Notes: generated by a model from the sequence alone, not told the origin. A stretch of DNA of 64,000 nucleotides from JACMLX01 sp031374935 (GCA_031374935.1 JANMHB010000141.1:1-64000); one strand, 5' to 3'; shown: positions 1 to 10,023, counted from the first letter of the stretch. A program made the numbers and translations.

Positions 1-675
1 GGCAAGATCGACTTCATCGTCGGCAACCTCGGCCTCAACAGCCGCCTGCGCGCGTCGCCCACCGAACCGACGACGATGTACGTCAAGGATTTCGACGGCA
101 ACGGATACGCCGATCAGATCGTGGCCTGTTACAACCAGGGCAAGAGCTACCCGCTGGTGCTGCGCGACGAGATGATCAAGGCGCTGCCACCGCTGAAGGT
201 TCGCTTCCTGAGCTACACCGAATATGCGAAGGCTGGCGTCACCGACATCTTCACGCCGGAGGATCTCGTCGGGGCCGTGCAGAAGAAGGTGGAGACGTTT
301 GCCACGTCGTTGATGCGGAACAACGGGGATGGGTCGTTCACGCTGGTTCCGCTGCCCGATGCAGCGCAGCTGGCTCCGGTGTACGGGATCAGTGTGCGCG
401 ATCTCGACGGCGACGGTGTGCAGGACCTCTTGCTGGCGGGGAATTTCGATGGGGTGAAGCCCGACATTGCCCGGCTCAGTGATTCGTACGGTGTGGTACT
501 GCGCGGCGCGAAGGGCGGCGCCTTCACCGCCATCCCGCGCATGGCAAGTGGGTTCTTCGTGCCCGGACAGTCACGGGAGATTCTACGTGTCCGCGCGCAG
601 GACGGAGAATTGACGCTCGTTGCCCGCAACAATGATCGGCCGCTGGTGTTCCGATCCAACCGACGCCAACCATGA
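1..675 (+). CDS. VCBS/FG-GAP repeat protein, C-terminal part (5' end outside window)
   Basis: The reading frame is open from base 1, so the start lies outside the window and only about 224 C-terminal residues are present. It contains FG-GAP/VCBS calcium-loop repeats such as DFDGNGYADQ and DLDGDGVQDLLLAGNFDG, the signature of secreted integrin-like beta-propeller proteins. The whole piece aligns by eye with the C-terminus of the 2064-5462 protein: shared GNLGLNS, a KxYPL/VSYPL-type segment, an LxPLPxxAQ-type segment, the GGNF/AGNF loop and the terminal ARNNDR. The two are therefore paralogues. Its stop overlaps the next start (ATGA at 672-675), so it is probably cotranscribed and translationally coupled with the haloperoxidase. 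Such proteins often sit beside SusC/SusD pairs, which could lie upstream. Substrate unknown. Confidence 0.85.
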   Translation, partial: GKIDFIVGNLGLNSRLRASPTEPTTMYVKDFDGNGYADQIVACYNQGKSYPLVLRDEMIKALPPLKVRFLSYTEYAKAGVTDIFTPEDLVGAVQKKVETFATSLMRNNGDGSFTLVPLPDAAQLAPVYGISVRDLDGDGVQDLLLAGNFDGVKPDIARLSDSYGVVLRGAKGGAFTAIPRMASGFFVPGQSREILRVRAQDGELTLVARNNDRPLVFRSNRRQP

Positions 676-2030
676 GCACATCCGTTCAGGTGGGGATCAA
701 CCTGTGCTGCGCCGTTCTCCTTGCGGCGTGTCAGGTAGCATCGTCCAGCCCCAGCAGCACCGCCAGTGCCGATGCGACACCGTTGCATGATGCGGTGAAG
801 CAGGTGAACGATGTCATCGTGTACGACATCTTCAGCCCGCCGCAGGCGAGCCGTGTGTATGCCTATGCCAGCATCGCGGCATACGAGATTCTGCGGCAGC
901 GTGACACCATGTATCGTACGCTGGCTGGTCAGGTGAACGGGCTGACGCCGGTGCCGGCGCGCGCGCCCGGCGCCGAGTTGTCGCTGGCGTTGGCCGGGGT
1001 GCACGCCTACATGGTCGTGGGCCGCGCGCTCACCTTCTCGCAGGCACGCATGGACAGCCTGCGGCAGGCGATGGATGCCCGCATGCGTACAGGCATGCCG
1101 ACGGAGGTCTTCGAGCGGTCGATTGCATATGGCGACACGGTCGCGAAGCACATTCTCGCTTGGGCCGCGACGGACCGGTTCAAGCAGAGCCGCGGTCTGC
1201 CGAAGTACAGCGTCACGCGCGAGGTGGGGCGATGGGTGCCGACGCCACCGGCATACATGGATGCGGTCGAGCCGAACTGGGGCACCCTGCGCCCGTTTGT
1301 GATGGACACCTCGAACCAGTTCCGGCCGGAGCCGCCGCTGCCGTTCGACAGCGCGAAAACGAGCCCGTTCTACAAGCAGATGCTCGAAGTGCACGCGCTC
1401 ACCAAGACCATGACGGATGAACAGCGCGCCATCGCCGCCTTCTGGGACTGCAATCCGTTCGTGATGCATGTGCAGGGGCACACGATGTTCGCCACGAAGA
1501 AGATGTCGCCCGGCGGTCACTGGATGGGAATCGTGCGGCTCGCGTCGAACAAGGTCAACGCCGATATCACTCGTGCGGCCGAGGCCTATGCCATGACCGC
1601 GATCGGCCTCGCTGACGGATTCCTCAGTGTTTGGGCGGAGAAGTATCGCAGCAACGTGATCCGCCCCGAGACGATGATCAACACGTACCTCGATGAGTCG
1701 TGGCAGCCGTTGCTGCAGACGCCGCCGTTCCCGGAGTACACCAGCGGGCACAGCGGCATCTCGAGCGCCGCGGCGGTGATTCTGACCAGGGTCTACGGCG
1801 AGAATTTCTCGTTCGCCGATTCGACGGAAGTGGAGTATGGGTTGCCGGTGCGATCCTTCACGTCGTTCACGCAGGCGGCCAACGAAGCGGCGATCAGCCG
1901 CATGTACGGCGGCATTCACTACCGCCGGGCGATCGAGGAAGGGCAGGTGCAGGGGCGCAAGGTCGGCGAGCTGGTGCTGGAGAAGGTCGTGACGCGTGCG
2001 GCGTCGGCTGCAGTCGCCGTGACTCGCTAG
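672..2030 (+). CDS. Vanadium-dependent haloperoxidase / PAP2-superfamily lipoprotein
   Basis: The protein has 452 residues. The N-terminus is a lipoprotein signal with lipobox LLAAC (Cys20), so it is likely membrane-anchored in the periplasm or outer membrane. The C-terminal half carries the PAP2/vanadate-binding signature in order: an Arg in NVIRPET (about 329-335), YTSGHSG (about 356-362; PSGHS-like with Thr for Pro) and SRMYGGIHYRR (about 409-419), giving the Arg-x5-His pair. In characterised members these residues hold vanadate and halides are oxidised; related proteins act as acid phosphatases, and sequence alone does not separate these. It overlaps the upstream VCBS gene by ATGA and is followed 33 bases later by a second VCBS-ASPIC gene, which suggests one operon of exported proteins. 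Confidence 0.85.
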   Translation: MSTSVQVGINLCCAVLLAACQVASSSPSSTASADATPLHDAVKQVNDVIVYDIFSPPQASRVYAYASIAAYEILRQRDTMYRTLAGQVNGLTPVPARAPGAELSLALAGVHAYMVVGRALTFSQARMDSLRQAMDARMRTGMPTEVFERSIAYGDTVAKHILAWAATDRFKQSRGLPKYSVTREVGRWVPTPPAYMDAVEPNWGTLRPFVMDTSNQFRPEPPLPFDSAKTSPFYKQMLEVHALTKTMTDEQRAIAAFWDCNPFVMHVQGHTMFATKKMSPGGHWMGIVRLASNKVNADITRAAEAYAMTAIGLADGFLSVWAEKYRSNVIRPETMINTYLDESWQPLLQTPPFPEYTSGHSGISSAAAVILTRVYGENFSFADSTEVEYGLPVRSFTSFTQAANEAAISRMYGGIHYRRAIEEGQVQGRKVGELVLEKVVTRAASAAVAVTR

Positions 2031-2063
2031 CGGCGCGACGTGCGGATCTCCGCGCAATCGTCC

Positions 2064-5000
2064 ATGCGGCACTGGTGGCTCGGGCGGCGGTTGCCCACTG
2101 TGCGTTGCAGGATCACGCGCGCGGGTTCCACAGTGCTGATCGCCCTGGTCGCGCTGACGGGCTGTGAACGGTCACCAGCACCTGCGCAGTCGACGGCGGC
2201 CACTGCCGGAACGGGCGCACTCAGTGGGCCACCCCTGTTCGAGTCGCTTGGCGCTGATCGCACGGGCGTGACGTTCGCGAACAACCTGCCGGAAGCCGCC
2301 GAATTCAACATCCTGAACTACCTCTATTACTACAACGGTGGTGGGGTGTCGGTCGGGGACGTGAATGGGGACAGTCTCCCCGACCTGTACCTGTCATCGA
2401 ATCTGGATTCGAATCGGCTGTACCTGAACAAGGGGAATTTCCGGTTCGAGGATGTAACGGCGAAGGCCGGTGTCGGTGGCCCGCCCGGATGGAAGACCGG
2501 CGTAACGATGGCGGACGTCAACGGTGACGGGCGGCTCGACATCTATGTGTCGGCGGTTCGTTATCTGTCGATGCAAGGCCGCAACATGCTCTACATCAAC
2601 AACGGCAACGGCACGTTCACCGACCGGGCCGAGTCGTATGGCGTGGCGCATGCAGGCTACTCGACACAGGCGGCATTCTTCGACTACGACGCCGATGGTG
2701 ACCTGGACCTGTTCCTGCTCAGCCACTCGACGCATACCGAACGGGCGATCGGCAACGCGACGAAGCGCGATGTGCGGAACGCGCGGGCCGGCGGACGGTT
2801 GTATCGCAACGATGGGGCACGCTTCACGGACGTCAGCGCTGATGCCGGGATCTTCGGCGGTGTCGAAGGCTACGGACTCGGCCTGGTTGTGAGTGACCTG
2901 AATCAGGATGGCTGCCCGGACGTCTACGTGGCCAATGACTTTCAGGAGCAGGATTTTCTCTACTACAACACCTGCCGGAAGAAATTCACCGAGTCGATCG
3001 CTGCGGCCACCGGGCATACCAGCCGGTTCTCGATGGGTGTGGACGCCGCGGATGTGAACAATGACGGGCTGCCGGACATCGTCGTCGGCGACATGCTGCC
3101 GGAGCGTGAGGATGTGCTCAAGTCATCGGCGAGCTCGGAGTCGTACAGCCTGTTCAACCTGCGGGTGCGGGCCGGTTACCATCCGCAGTACGCACGGAAC
3201 ACGTTGCAGCTGAATCGTGGCAATGGGGTGTTCAGCGAGATCGGGTTCCTGGCGGGCGTCGAAGCGACTGACTGGACCTGGTCGCTGCTGTTCGCCGATC
3301 TCGACAACGACGGCTGGAAGGACCTGTTCGTGACCAGCGGCATCTTCCGCCGACCGAATGACCTCGATTACATCAACTACGTCGGCAACGAGACCGTCCA
3401 GGCCTCGCTGGCGAACGGTGTGACGCGCGAGAACATGCCATTGCTGAAGCAGATGCCAACGGTACCGGTGGTGAATCACGCCTACCGGAACACCGGCGAC
3501 CTGCGCTTCACCGACATGGCCACCGAGTGGGGCCTGACGCGACCGGGCTACTCCAACGGCAGCGCCTACGTCGATCTGGATAACGACGGTGCGCTCGACC
3601 TGGTCGTGAACAACTACGATGCGCCGGTGTCGGTCTATCGGAACCGCGCGCGCGAGCGGGGTGGGAGTGCGTTCCTGACCGTCGCGCTGCAGGGCGCAGG
3701 AAAGAACACCGCCGGCATCGGCGCGAAGGTGTTCGTGGTGCAGGACGGCCGTCGGCAGCTGCTCGAGCAGAGCCCCACGCGCGGATTCCAGTCGTCGGTG
3801 GACCAGCGCCTGCACTTTGGACTCGGCCGCGATACGATGGTCGACTCACTGATCGTCGTCTGGCCCGACCGGCGGTTTCAGGTCATGACGAATGTCGCGG
3901 GCAATCAGCGCCTGACCGTGACGCAGCGCGATGCGCGTGGCGTGTGGCCATACGGACGCGCGACCGCCGCTCCGCCGCTCTTCGAGGACATCACCGATCG
4001 CGTCACCACCGGCTACACCCATGTCGAGAACGACTTCAACGACATGGACCGCGAGCCGCTGATGCCACATCTGTTGTCCACCGAGGGGCCGGCGCTGGCG
4101 GTGGGTGACGTGAATGGTGACGGGTTGGACGACCTGTACGCCGGCGGTGCGAAGTGGCAGCCTGGCCGCCTGTTGCTGCAGCAGCGCGATGGCTCGTACC
4201 TCCGCAGCGATACGACGGTCTTCGCCGCCGACAGCATCACCGAGGACGTGGGGGCTGCGTTCTTCGACGCCAACGGTGACGGCCATCTGGATCTGTACGT
4301 CGCGACCGGTGGCAACGAGTTCTGGGGCAGCGTGGATGAACTGCGTGACCGGCTCTACCTGAACGATGGATCGGGACACTTCGCGAAGTCGACGGATGGC
4401 CTGCCCCCGATTTTCGAGAACGGGTCGTGCGTCGTGCCGGGAGACTTCAACCGCGACGGGCATCAGGACCTGTTCGTCGGCGCGCGCGTGACGGCGAAGC
4501 AGTACGGTGTCTCACCGAAGAGTCGTCTCCTGCAGGGTGACGGGAAAGGGCATTTCACCGACGTCACAGAAAAGATCGCGCCGCAGCTGCTGACGGCAGG
4601 GATGGTGACGTCAGCGACCTGGCTCGACTATGACCGGGATGGCGCGCTGGACCTGATCGTGGTTGGCGAGTGGGCACCGGTGCGCGTCATGCGACAGGAA
4701 CGTGGTCGTTTCGTCGATCGCACGAAGGACGCAGGATTGAGCGGATCAGAGGGGTGGTGGAACACCGTCTCGTCGGCCGACCTGAATGGCGACGGCCGAC
4801 CGGACCTGATCCTTGGCAATCTCGGCCTGAACTCCTACATCAAGGCCAGTGCCGCCAAGCCGGCACAGATGTATGTGTTCGACTTCTTCAGCAACGGGAC
4901 AATCGAACAGATCATCACGTTCTACAAGCATGGTGTGAGTTACCCGCTCGCGACGCGTGACGAGCTGGTGAAGCTCATGCCACAATTGCGTGCAAAATTC

Positions 5001-5462
5001 ACCAGTTACAAGGCGTTCGGCGCCAGTCGCGTGCAGGATATCGTGCTTGCGGAGGAGCTGGCGAAGGCGACCGTGCTGACGGCGCGCACCTTTGCGAGTT
5101 CCGTGGCCATGGCGGGGGCCGATGGCAGATTCGTGCTCGAGCCACTCCCGGTCGAGGCGCAGTTTTCTCCCGTCTATACCACGATGGCCAGGGATTTCGA
5201 TGGGGACGGCCGGGTCGACCTGCTGCTCGGCGGTAACTTCCTCGGCGCGCCACCGATGCTTGGCCGGTCGGATGCCAGCGTCGGACTGCTGCTGCGTGGT
5301 GCGGGTGACGGATCGTTCGCAGCCGTCGGCATGATGCAGAGCGGCGTACGGATCGCCGGAGAAGTGCGACATCTGGCATTGGTGCGTCGCGCCGATGGTC
5401 GGACGGTGGTCGTGGCGGCCCGGAACAATGATCGGCTGGCCTTTCTCCAGACACAGAAATAG
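2064..5462 (+). CDS. VCBS repeat / ASPIC-UnbV domain lipoprotein (CRTAC1-like)
   Basis: This is a long exported protein (about 1132 residues) with a basic N-terminus, a hydrophobic stretch and lipobox LTGC. The first propeller holds repeated DVNGDxxPD and DLDNDGWKDL calcium loops. An ASPIC/UnbV-type segment follows at about residues 545-625 (GIGAKVFV ... GFQSSVDQRLHFGLG ... VVWPD), then a second set of FG-GAP repeats (VGDVNGDGLDDLY, DANGDGHLDLY, DFNRDGHQDLF, DLNGDGRPDLI). Family members are extracellular binding or adhesion modules often beside SusC/SusD or haloperoxidase genes; no enzyme activity is established. The ATG at 2064 was chosen; an in-frame GTG at 2040 would add eight residues and keeps the signal. 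Its C-terminus is paralogous to the truncated gene at the window start. Confidence 0.87.
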   Translation: MRHWWLGRRLPTVRCRITRAGSTVLIALVALTGCERSPAPAQSTAATAGTGALSGPPLFESLGADRTGVTFANNLPEAAEFNILNYLYYYNGGGVSVGDVNGDSLPDLYLSSNLDSNRLYLNKGNFRFEDVTAKAGVGGPPGWKTGVTMADVNGDGRLDIYVSAVRYLSMQGRNMLYINNGNGTFTDRAESYGVAHAGYSTQAAFFDYDADGDLDLFLLSHSTHTERAIGNATKRDVRNARAGGRLYRNDGARFTDVSADAGIFGGVEGYGLGLVVSDLNQDGCPDVYVANDFQEQDFLYYNTCRKKFTESIAAATGHTSRFSMGVDAADVNNDGLPDIVVGDMLPEREDVLKSSASSESYSLFNLRVRAGYHPQYARNTLQLNRGNGVFSEIGFLAGVEATDWTWSLLFADLDNDGWKDLFVTSGIFRRPNDLDYINYVGNETVQASLANGVTRENMPLLKQMPTVPVVNHAYRNTGDLRFTDMATEWGLTRPGYSNGSAYVDLDNDGALDLVVNNYDAPVSVYRNRARERGGSAFLTVALQGAGKNTAGIGAKVFVVQDGRRQLLEQSPTRGFQSSVDQRLHFGLGRDTMVDSLIVVWPDRRFQVMTNVAGNQRLTVTQRDARGVWPYGRATAAPPLFEDITDRVTTGYTHVENDFNDMDREPLMPHLLSTEGPALAVGDVNGDGLDDLYAGGAKWQPGRLLLQQRDGSYLRSDTTVFAADSITEDVGAAFFDANGDGHLDLYVATGGNEFWGSVDELRDRLYLNDGSGHFAKSTDGLPPIFENGSCVVPGDFNRDGHQDLFVGARVTAKQYGVSPKSRLLQGDGKGHFTDVTEKIAPQLLTAGMVTSATWLDYDRDGALDLIVVGEWAPVRVMRQERGRFVDRTKDAGLSGSEGWWNTVSSADLNGDGRPDLILGNLGLNSYIKASAAKPAQMYVFDFFSNGTIEQIITFYKHGVSYPLATRDELVKLMPQLRAKFTSYKAFGASRVQDIVLAEELAKATVLTARTFASSVAMAGADGRFVLEPLPVEAQFSPVYTTMARDFDGDGRVDLLLGGNFLGAPPMLGRSDASVGLLLRGAGDGSFAAVGMMQSGVRIAGEVRHLALVRRADGRTVVVAARNNDRLAFLQTQK

Positions 5463-5492
5463 TTGCAGCATTCCCTCCCGTCTCCCCGGACC

Positions 5493-6902
5493 ATGCGAAA
5501 CGCTCTGCTCACTCTCGCTTGCGCAGCCACCGCCATGACGTCGTGTACACCCGCTGAGAACCGTGCGGTGCCAACTTCTGACTCCGCGCCCGTCGTCACA
5601 TCCGAAGTGCGCCCGCTGGTGCATCCGGAGTGGTCGAAGAACGCCGTGATCTACGAAGTGAACATCCGCCAGTACACGCCGGAGGGGACCTTTGCTGCAT
5701 TCACACGGCAGATCCCGCGACTGAAGGCTCTCGGCATCGATGTGCTGTGGCTGATGCCGGTGCAGCCGATCGGCAAGCTGAATCGGAAGGGGTCACTCGG
5801 CAGCTACTACTCCATCTCCGACTACACCGCGTTCAATCCTGAATTCGGCAGCGAGGCGGATTTCAAGGCGCTGGTCGCTGCGGCGCACGCGCAGGGCATG
5901 AAGGTGATTCTGGACTGGGTGGCGAACCACACGGCATTCGATCACAAGTGGACGTCGGTGAGCAAGGACTGGTATACGCTCAAGCGCGACGGCACCATTT
6001 CTCGCGCCATCGACGACAAGGGCAACGAGACTGACTGGAGTGACGTTGCAGATTTGAACTATTCGAACAAGCAAATGCGGCTGGCAATGATTGCCGAGAT
6101 GAAGTGGTGGCTGGAGAATACCGGACTGGATGGTTTCCGCTGCGATATGGCCGGTCTCGTGCCGAACGATTTCTGGGCCGAAGTCCGCACCGCACTGGAT
6201 ACGAGCCATCCTGGCCTGTTCTTCCTCGCCGAGTGGGAGGATCCGTCGCTGCACAAGTCGTTCGATGCCACATATGGTTGGGAGTTGTTTCACCTGATGA
6301 ACGACATCGCGTCAGCGAAGAAGCCAACGTCGGAGCTGGACAGCTACTTCGCCAGGCAGGAGCAGCGTTTTCCGGCGACGGCGTACCGGCTCACGTTCAC
6401 GTCGAATCACGACGAGAACAGCTGGGCGGGGACGGAGTTCGAGCGGATGGGCTCGAATCATCAGGCGGCCTACGTGCTCAGCGCCACGGTCGCCGGCTCG
6501 TTCCCGCTGCTGTACTCCGGGCAGGAAGCCAGCTTCAAACGGCGCCTCAAGTTCTTCGAGAAGGATCCCATCGACTGGACCGGCCCGTCGCTGGCGGATT
6601 TCTACCGGTCCGTGTTCGAGCTGCGACACACGCAGGAGGTGTTGTGGAACGGGCAGTGGGGCGCACCGCAGACGAAGCTGGTGACGAACGGCGGCGATCG
6701 GATCTATGCATTCAGCCGAAGCCGGGACGGGAAGACGGTGGTGGTGGTCACGAACTTCGGCGGCGCGCCCGCGTCGGTGACGTACAGTGCGCTCGGTCAG
6801 CCGGGTGACTACACCGACTGGTTCTCGAAGGGTGCCGTGACGCTGGCGGCGAACGGGACGATCGAGGTGCCGGCGCATGGGTACCGCGTACTGGTGAAGT
6901 AG
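5493..6902 (+). CDS. GH13 alpha-amylase family lipoprotein
   Basis: This glycoside hydrolase family 13 enzyme (469 residues) would cleave alpha-1,4-glucan bonds. All four conserved regions are present: DWVANHT (about 141-147), GFRCDMA with the nucleophile Asp (about 218), LAEWE with the acid/base Glu (about 247) and TSNHDE with the transition-state Asp (about 307). The short N-terminal signal ends in TAMTSC, consistent with a lipoprotein, so it probably acts outside the cytoplasm. The ATG at 5493 is chosen because it begins the signal; an in-frame TTG at 5463 directly follows the previous stop. The sugar permease and trehalase downstream suggest that its products are imported. The exact product pattern cannot be read from sequence. 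Confidence 0.92.
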   Translation: MRNALLTLACAATAMTSCTPAENRAVPTSDSAPVVTSEVRPLVHPEWSKNAVIYEVNIRQYTPEGTFAAFTRQIPRLKALGIDVLWLMPVQPIGKLNRKGSLGSYYSISDYTAFNPEFGSEADFKALVAAAHAQGMKVILDWVANHTAFDHKWTSVSKDWYTLKRDGTISRAIDDKGNETDWSDVADLNYSNKQMRLAMIAEMKWWLENTGLDGFRCDMAGLVPNDFWAEVRTALDTSHPGLFFLAEWEDPSLHKSFDATYGWELFHLMNDIASAKKPTSELDSYFARQEQRFPATAYRLTFTSNHDENSWAGTEFERMGSNHQAAYVLSATVAGSFPLLYSGQEASFKRRLKFFEKDPIDWTGPSLADFYRSVFELRHTQEVLWNGQWGAPQTKLVTNGGDRIYAFSRSRDGKTVVVVTNFGGAPASVTYSALGQPGDYTDWFSKGAVTLAANGTIEVPAHGYRVLVK

Positions 6903-7036
6903 GAGGCCTTCGCCGACGGCGGATGGCTGCGTCGGGGCTGGTTCCAGCGGCTCCCGCTACGTACACTGGCTGCGTCACCACCGGTGGCGGCCGGCCCCGG
7001 TCGCCATCGATTTCCGGACGCGACCGAGGCCCCTGG

Positions 7037-8395
7037 ATGTCGACACCCAGTACACCAACGCGAGTCAATCTCACGTTCGGACAGATCGTCAACATGAACA
7101 TCGGATTCTTCGGAATCCAGTACAGCTTCGGCCTGCAGCAGGGCAACATGAGTCCGATCTACCGGTACCTCGGCGCCGATGAAGCGAGCCTGCCGCTGCT
7201 CTACCTGGCCGGACCCATCACGGGACTCATCGTGCAGCCCATCATCGGCGCCATGAGTGATCGGACGCTGAGCCCGCGCGGACGCCGCACACCATACTTC
7301 CTGATCGGCGCGATTCTCTGCTCACTCTCGCTGTTTGCGATGCCGTTCAGTCGCACGCTCTGGATGGCGGCGGGCATTCTCTGGATCCTCGACGCGGCCA
7401 ACAACATCACCATGGAGCCGTACCGGGCATTCGTCACCGATCGGCTCAATCAGGCGCAGACGTCACTCGGCTTCCTCACGCAGAGTGCGTTCACCGGGCT
7501 GGGCCAGACACTCTCGTACATCACGCCATCGCTGCTGGTGTTCGCCGGCATGAATCGCGATGCGGTGAACGATCGTGGCATCCCGAACATCACCATGCTG
7601 GCATTCATCATGGGTGCGGCGTTCTCGATCCTGTCGATTCTCTGGTCGGTGCGCACCACGCCGGAGCTGCCACTCTCGGCGGAAGAGCGGGCGCGGATCC
7701 AGGCGATGCCGACGGGGATGGGGCAGACGTTGAAGGAGATCGGCGAAGCCTTCCGCGACATGCCGAAGACCATGCGGCAGATGGCGGTGTTCAAGTTCTT
7801 TCAGTGGTACGCGATGTTCTGCTACTGGATCTACATCGCACCTGCGCTGGCGCTGACGCTGTTCGACACCAAGGATCCGAACACGCCAGGCTTTCGCGAG
7901 GCCGGTCTGGTCACCGGTCAGGTGGGCGCGTTCTACAACTTCATCGCGTTCATCGCGGCCTTCGCGATGATTCCGGTCACGCGCCGCATCGGGGCGAAGT
8001 GGATGCACACCATCGCACTGGTCGCGGCGGCGGCGGCGATGCTGGTCATCCCGTCGATCCAGAGCCGCGCGATGCTGTTCATCCCGATGCTGGGCATTGG
8101 ACTCGCCTGGGGCAGCATGATGGGCAACCCGTACGTGATGCTGTCGGATTCCATTCCCAAGGACCGCGTGGGGGTCTACATGGGTGTGTTCAATATGTTC
8201 ATCGTGATTCCAATGCTGATCCAGAACGTCACCATGCCCCTGTTCTACGACTCACTCCTCGACGGCAATCCGGCCAACGTGATCAGGCTGGCCGGCGCGT
8301 TGCTGGGGTGCGCCGCGGTGGCCTGTGCCTTTGTGACGATGGCGCCGCGGCAGTCGTCGGCTGAAGTCCGCGTCCCGGTGGGGGCCGCACATTGA
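7037..8395 (+). CDS. MFS sugar permease, SLC45/GPH-like
   Basis: This polytopic major-facilitator protein has about 452 residues and roughly 12 hydrophobic segments. The N-terminus NIGFFGIQYSFGLQQGNMS and the loop SDRTLSPRGRRTPY are typical of SLC45-like sugar:proton symporters. The ATG at 7037 is preferred over the upstream ATG at 6923 because the extra residues are low-complexity leader-like sequence, while the homologous permease at 12047 starts just before the first helix. Its stop overlaps the trehalase start (TGATG), giving tight coupling. By context (amylase before, trehalase after) it is likely to import maltose, glucose or a related alpha-glucoside; this is inference. Confidence 0.88.
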   Translation: MSTPSTPTRVNLTFGQIVNMNIGFFGIQYSFGLQQGNMSPIYRYLGADEASLPLLYLAGPITGLIVQPIIGAMSDRTLSPRGRRTPYFLIGAILCSLSLFAMPFSRTLWMAAGILWILDAANNITMEPYRAFVTDRLNQAQTSLGFLTQSAFTGLGQTLSYITPSLLVFAGMNRDAVNDRGIPNITMLAFIMGAAFSILSILWSVRTTPELPLSAEERARIQAMPTGMGQTLKEIGEAFRDMPKTMRQMAVFKFFQWYAMFCYWIYIAPALALTLFDTKDPNTPGFREAGLVTGQVGAFYNFIAFIAAFAMIPVTRRIGAKWMHTIALVAAAAAMLVIPSIQSRAMLFIPMLGIGLAWGSMMGNPYVMLSDSIPKDRVGVYMGVFNMFIVIPMLIQNVTMPLFYDSLLDGNPANVIRLAGALLGCAAVACAFVTMAPRQSSAEVRVPVGAAH

Positions 8396-10023
8396 TGACA
8401 CATCTTCGCGCGATGACGATTGGAGTCGCCGGCTTGATGCTGATCCCGGCCTGCAAGACCGTCACGCAGACGTCGTTCGAGGTGGTGCCGAGTCCGGTCC
8501 CGGTGATCGGCTACGATCCGTCACGGGACCTTGGTCCGCTGTTCCACGATGTGCAGATGGCCCGGCTCTTCGAGGATTCGAAGACGTTCGTGGATGCACG
8601 GCCACTCGAAGCACCAGCGGCGCTCGGTGCGCGATACCTCACCGAGAAGACGGCCGCCGGTTTTTCGTTGAAGGCATTCGTCGCACGCTGGTTCACTGCG
8701 CCCGGTGCAATTGCCGCTGGCGCCGGTAGCGCGGCGTCCACCAGCATGGAGCAGCACATCCGGGATCTGTGGCCGCAGCTGACCCGCGCGGCCGACACAG
8801 CCAGTGCGCGCTCATCGCTGTTGCCGCTGCCGAAACCCTACGTGGTGCCGGGTGGACGTTTTCGCGAGGTCTACTACTGGGATTCGTACTTCACGATGCT
8901 CGGCCTGATCGAAAGCAAGCGCACCGACCTGGTCGCGAACATGCTCGACAACTTCGCACACCTGATCACCACGGTCGGCCACATTCCGAACGGCAATCGG
9001 ACGTACTACCTGAGCCGCAGCCAGCCACCGTTCTTCGCAGCGATGGTGGGCCTCTATGCCACGGCGACCGATACCGGCACGGCGATGCGGTATCTGGCGG
9101 CCATGGAAAAGGAGCACGCATTCTGGATGGATGGTGCGGCGGCGCTCAAGCCCGGTACGGCACATCGTCGCGTCGTGAAGATGCGCGATGGGGCGGTGCT
9201 CAATCGCTACTTCGATGATCGTCCCGCGCCGCGGCCGGAGTCGTACCGCGAGGATTTCGAGCTCGGCGAGCCGCTTCCAGCTGCAAAGCGGGAAGCGTTC
9301 TACACCAACATTCGCGCCGCAGCTGAGAGTGGGTGGGATTTCTCGAGCCGCTGGATGCGCGATACCGCGGACTTGCGTACGCTCGAGACCACCGATCTCG
9401 TACCGGTCGATCTCAACAGCCTGTTGTATCACGCCGAACGGACGATCGCGGCCCTGCGCCGGTTCCGGAATGCGGCTGGCGACTCGGCGGTCGCGGCGCA
9501 GTTCGATCTCGCGGCCACGTCGCGTCGTGCAGCGCTGCTCGCCGCCGCGTGGGATGCCCGCACCGGATTCTTCTACGATGTGCGGTGGCGCAACGGCGAG
9601 CGTGTCACCGATCGACCGACACTGGCGGCCGCCGCGCCGCTGTACTTCGGCCTGGCGACGGCGGAGCAGGGCCGCGCAGTCGCAGCCACGCTGGAGCGTG
9701 ATTTCCTGCGTGCCGGTGGTTTCGTGACGACGATGATCCGCTCCGGGCAGCAGTGGGATGCACCGAATGGCTGGCCGCCGCTGCAGTGGATGTCGATGGA
9801 GGGGGTGCGCCGCTATGGGCGCGGGGATCTGGCGGATACGGCCCGGGAACGCTGGCTGACGCTCAACCGCAAGACCTACGCTGCCGTCGGCAAGATGACC
9901 GAGAAGTATGACGTGCTCGATCTCACGAGGCCTGCGGGTGGCGGCGAATATCCCACGCAGGATGGCTTCGGCTGGACGAATGGCGTGGCACTGGCACTGG
10001 CCGCGCTGGGAGCGGTGCGGTGA
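8395..10023 (+). CDS. treA: Periplasmic trehalase (GH37) lipoprotein
   Basis: Trehalase hydrolyses alpha,alpha-trehalose to two glucoses. Both family signatures are intact: PGGRFREVYYWDSY (about 152-165) and QWDAPNGWPP (about 453-462). The N-terminal signal ends with lipobox IPAC, so this is an exported lipoprotein rather than a cytoplasmic TreF. The length (542 residues) is normal. The ATG at 8395 shares one base with the MFS stop. The 3' end overlaps the DUF3179 start by GTGA. The order amylase, permease, trehalase argues that glucose released outside the inner membrane is taken up by the SLC45-like permease. Confidence 0.94.
   Translation: MTHLRAMTIGVAGLMLIPACKTVTQTSFEVVPSPVPVIGYDPSRDLGPLFHDVQMARLFEDSKTFVDARPLEAPAALGARYLTEKTAAGFSLKAFVARWFTAPGAIAAGAGSAASTSMEQHIRDLWPQLTRAADTASARSSLLPLPKPYVVPGGRFREVYYWDSYFTMLGLIESKRTDLVANMLDNFAHLITTVGHIPNGNRTYYLSRSQPPFFAAMVGLYATATDTGTAMRYLAAMEKEHAFWMDGAAALKPGTAHRRVVKMRDGAVLNRYFDDRPAPRPESYREDFELGEPLPAAKREAFYTNIRAAAESGWDFSSRWMRDTADLRTLETTDLVPVDLNSLLYHAERTIAALRRFRNAAGDSAVAAQFDLAATSRRAALLAAAWDARTGFFYDVRWRNGERVTDRPTLAAAAPLYFGLATAEQGRAVAATLERDFLRAGGFVTTMIRSGQQWDAPNGWPPLQWMSMEGVRRYGRGDLADTARERWLTLNRKTYAAVGKMTEKYDVLDLTRPAGGGEYPTQDGFGWTNGVALALAALGAVR

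Noticed and set aside
213..2072. A 619-codon reverse frame opposite the haloperoxidase
   Set aside because: Antisense shadow; the forward frame carries a lipobox and vanadate-site motifs.
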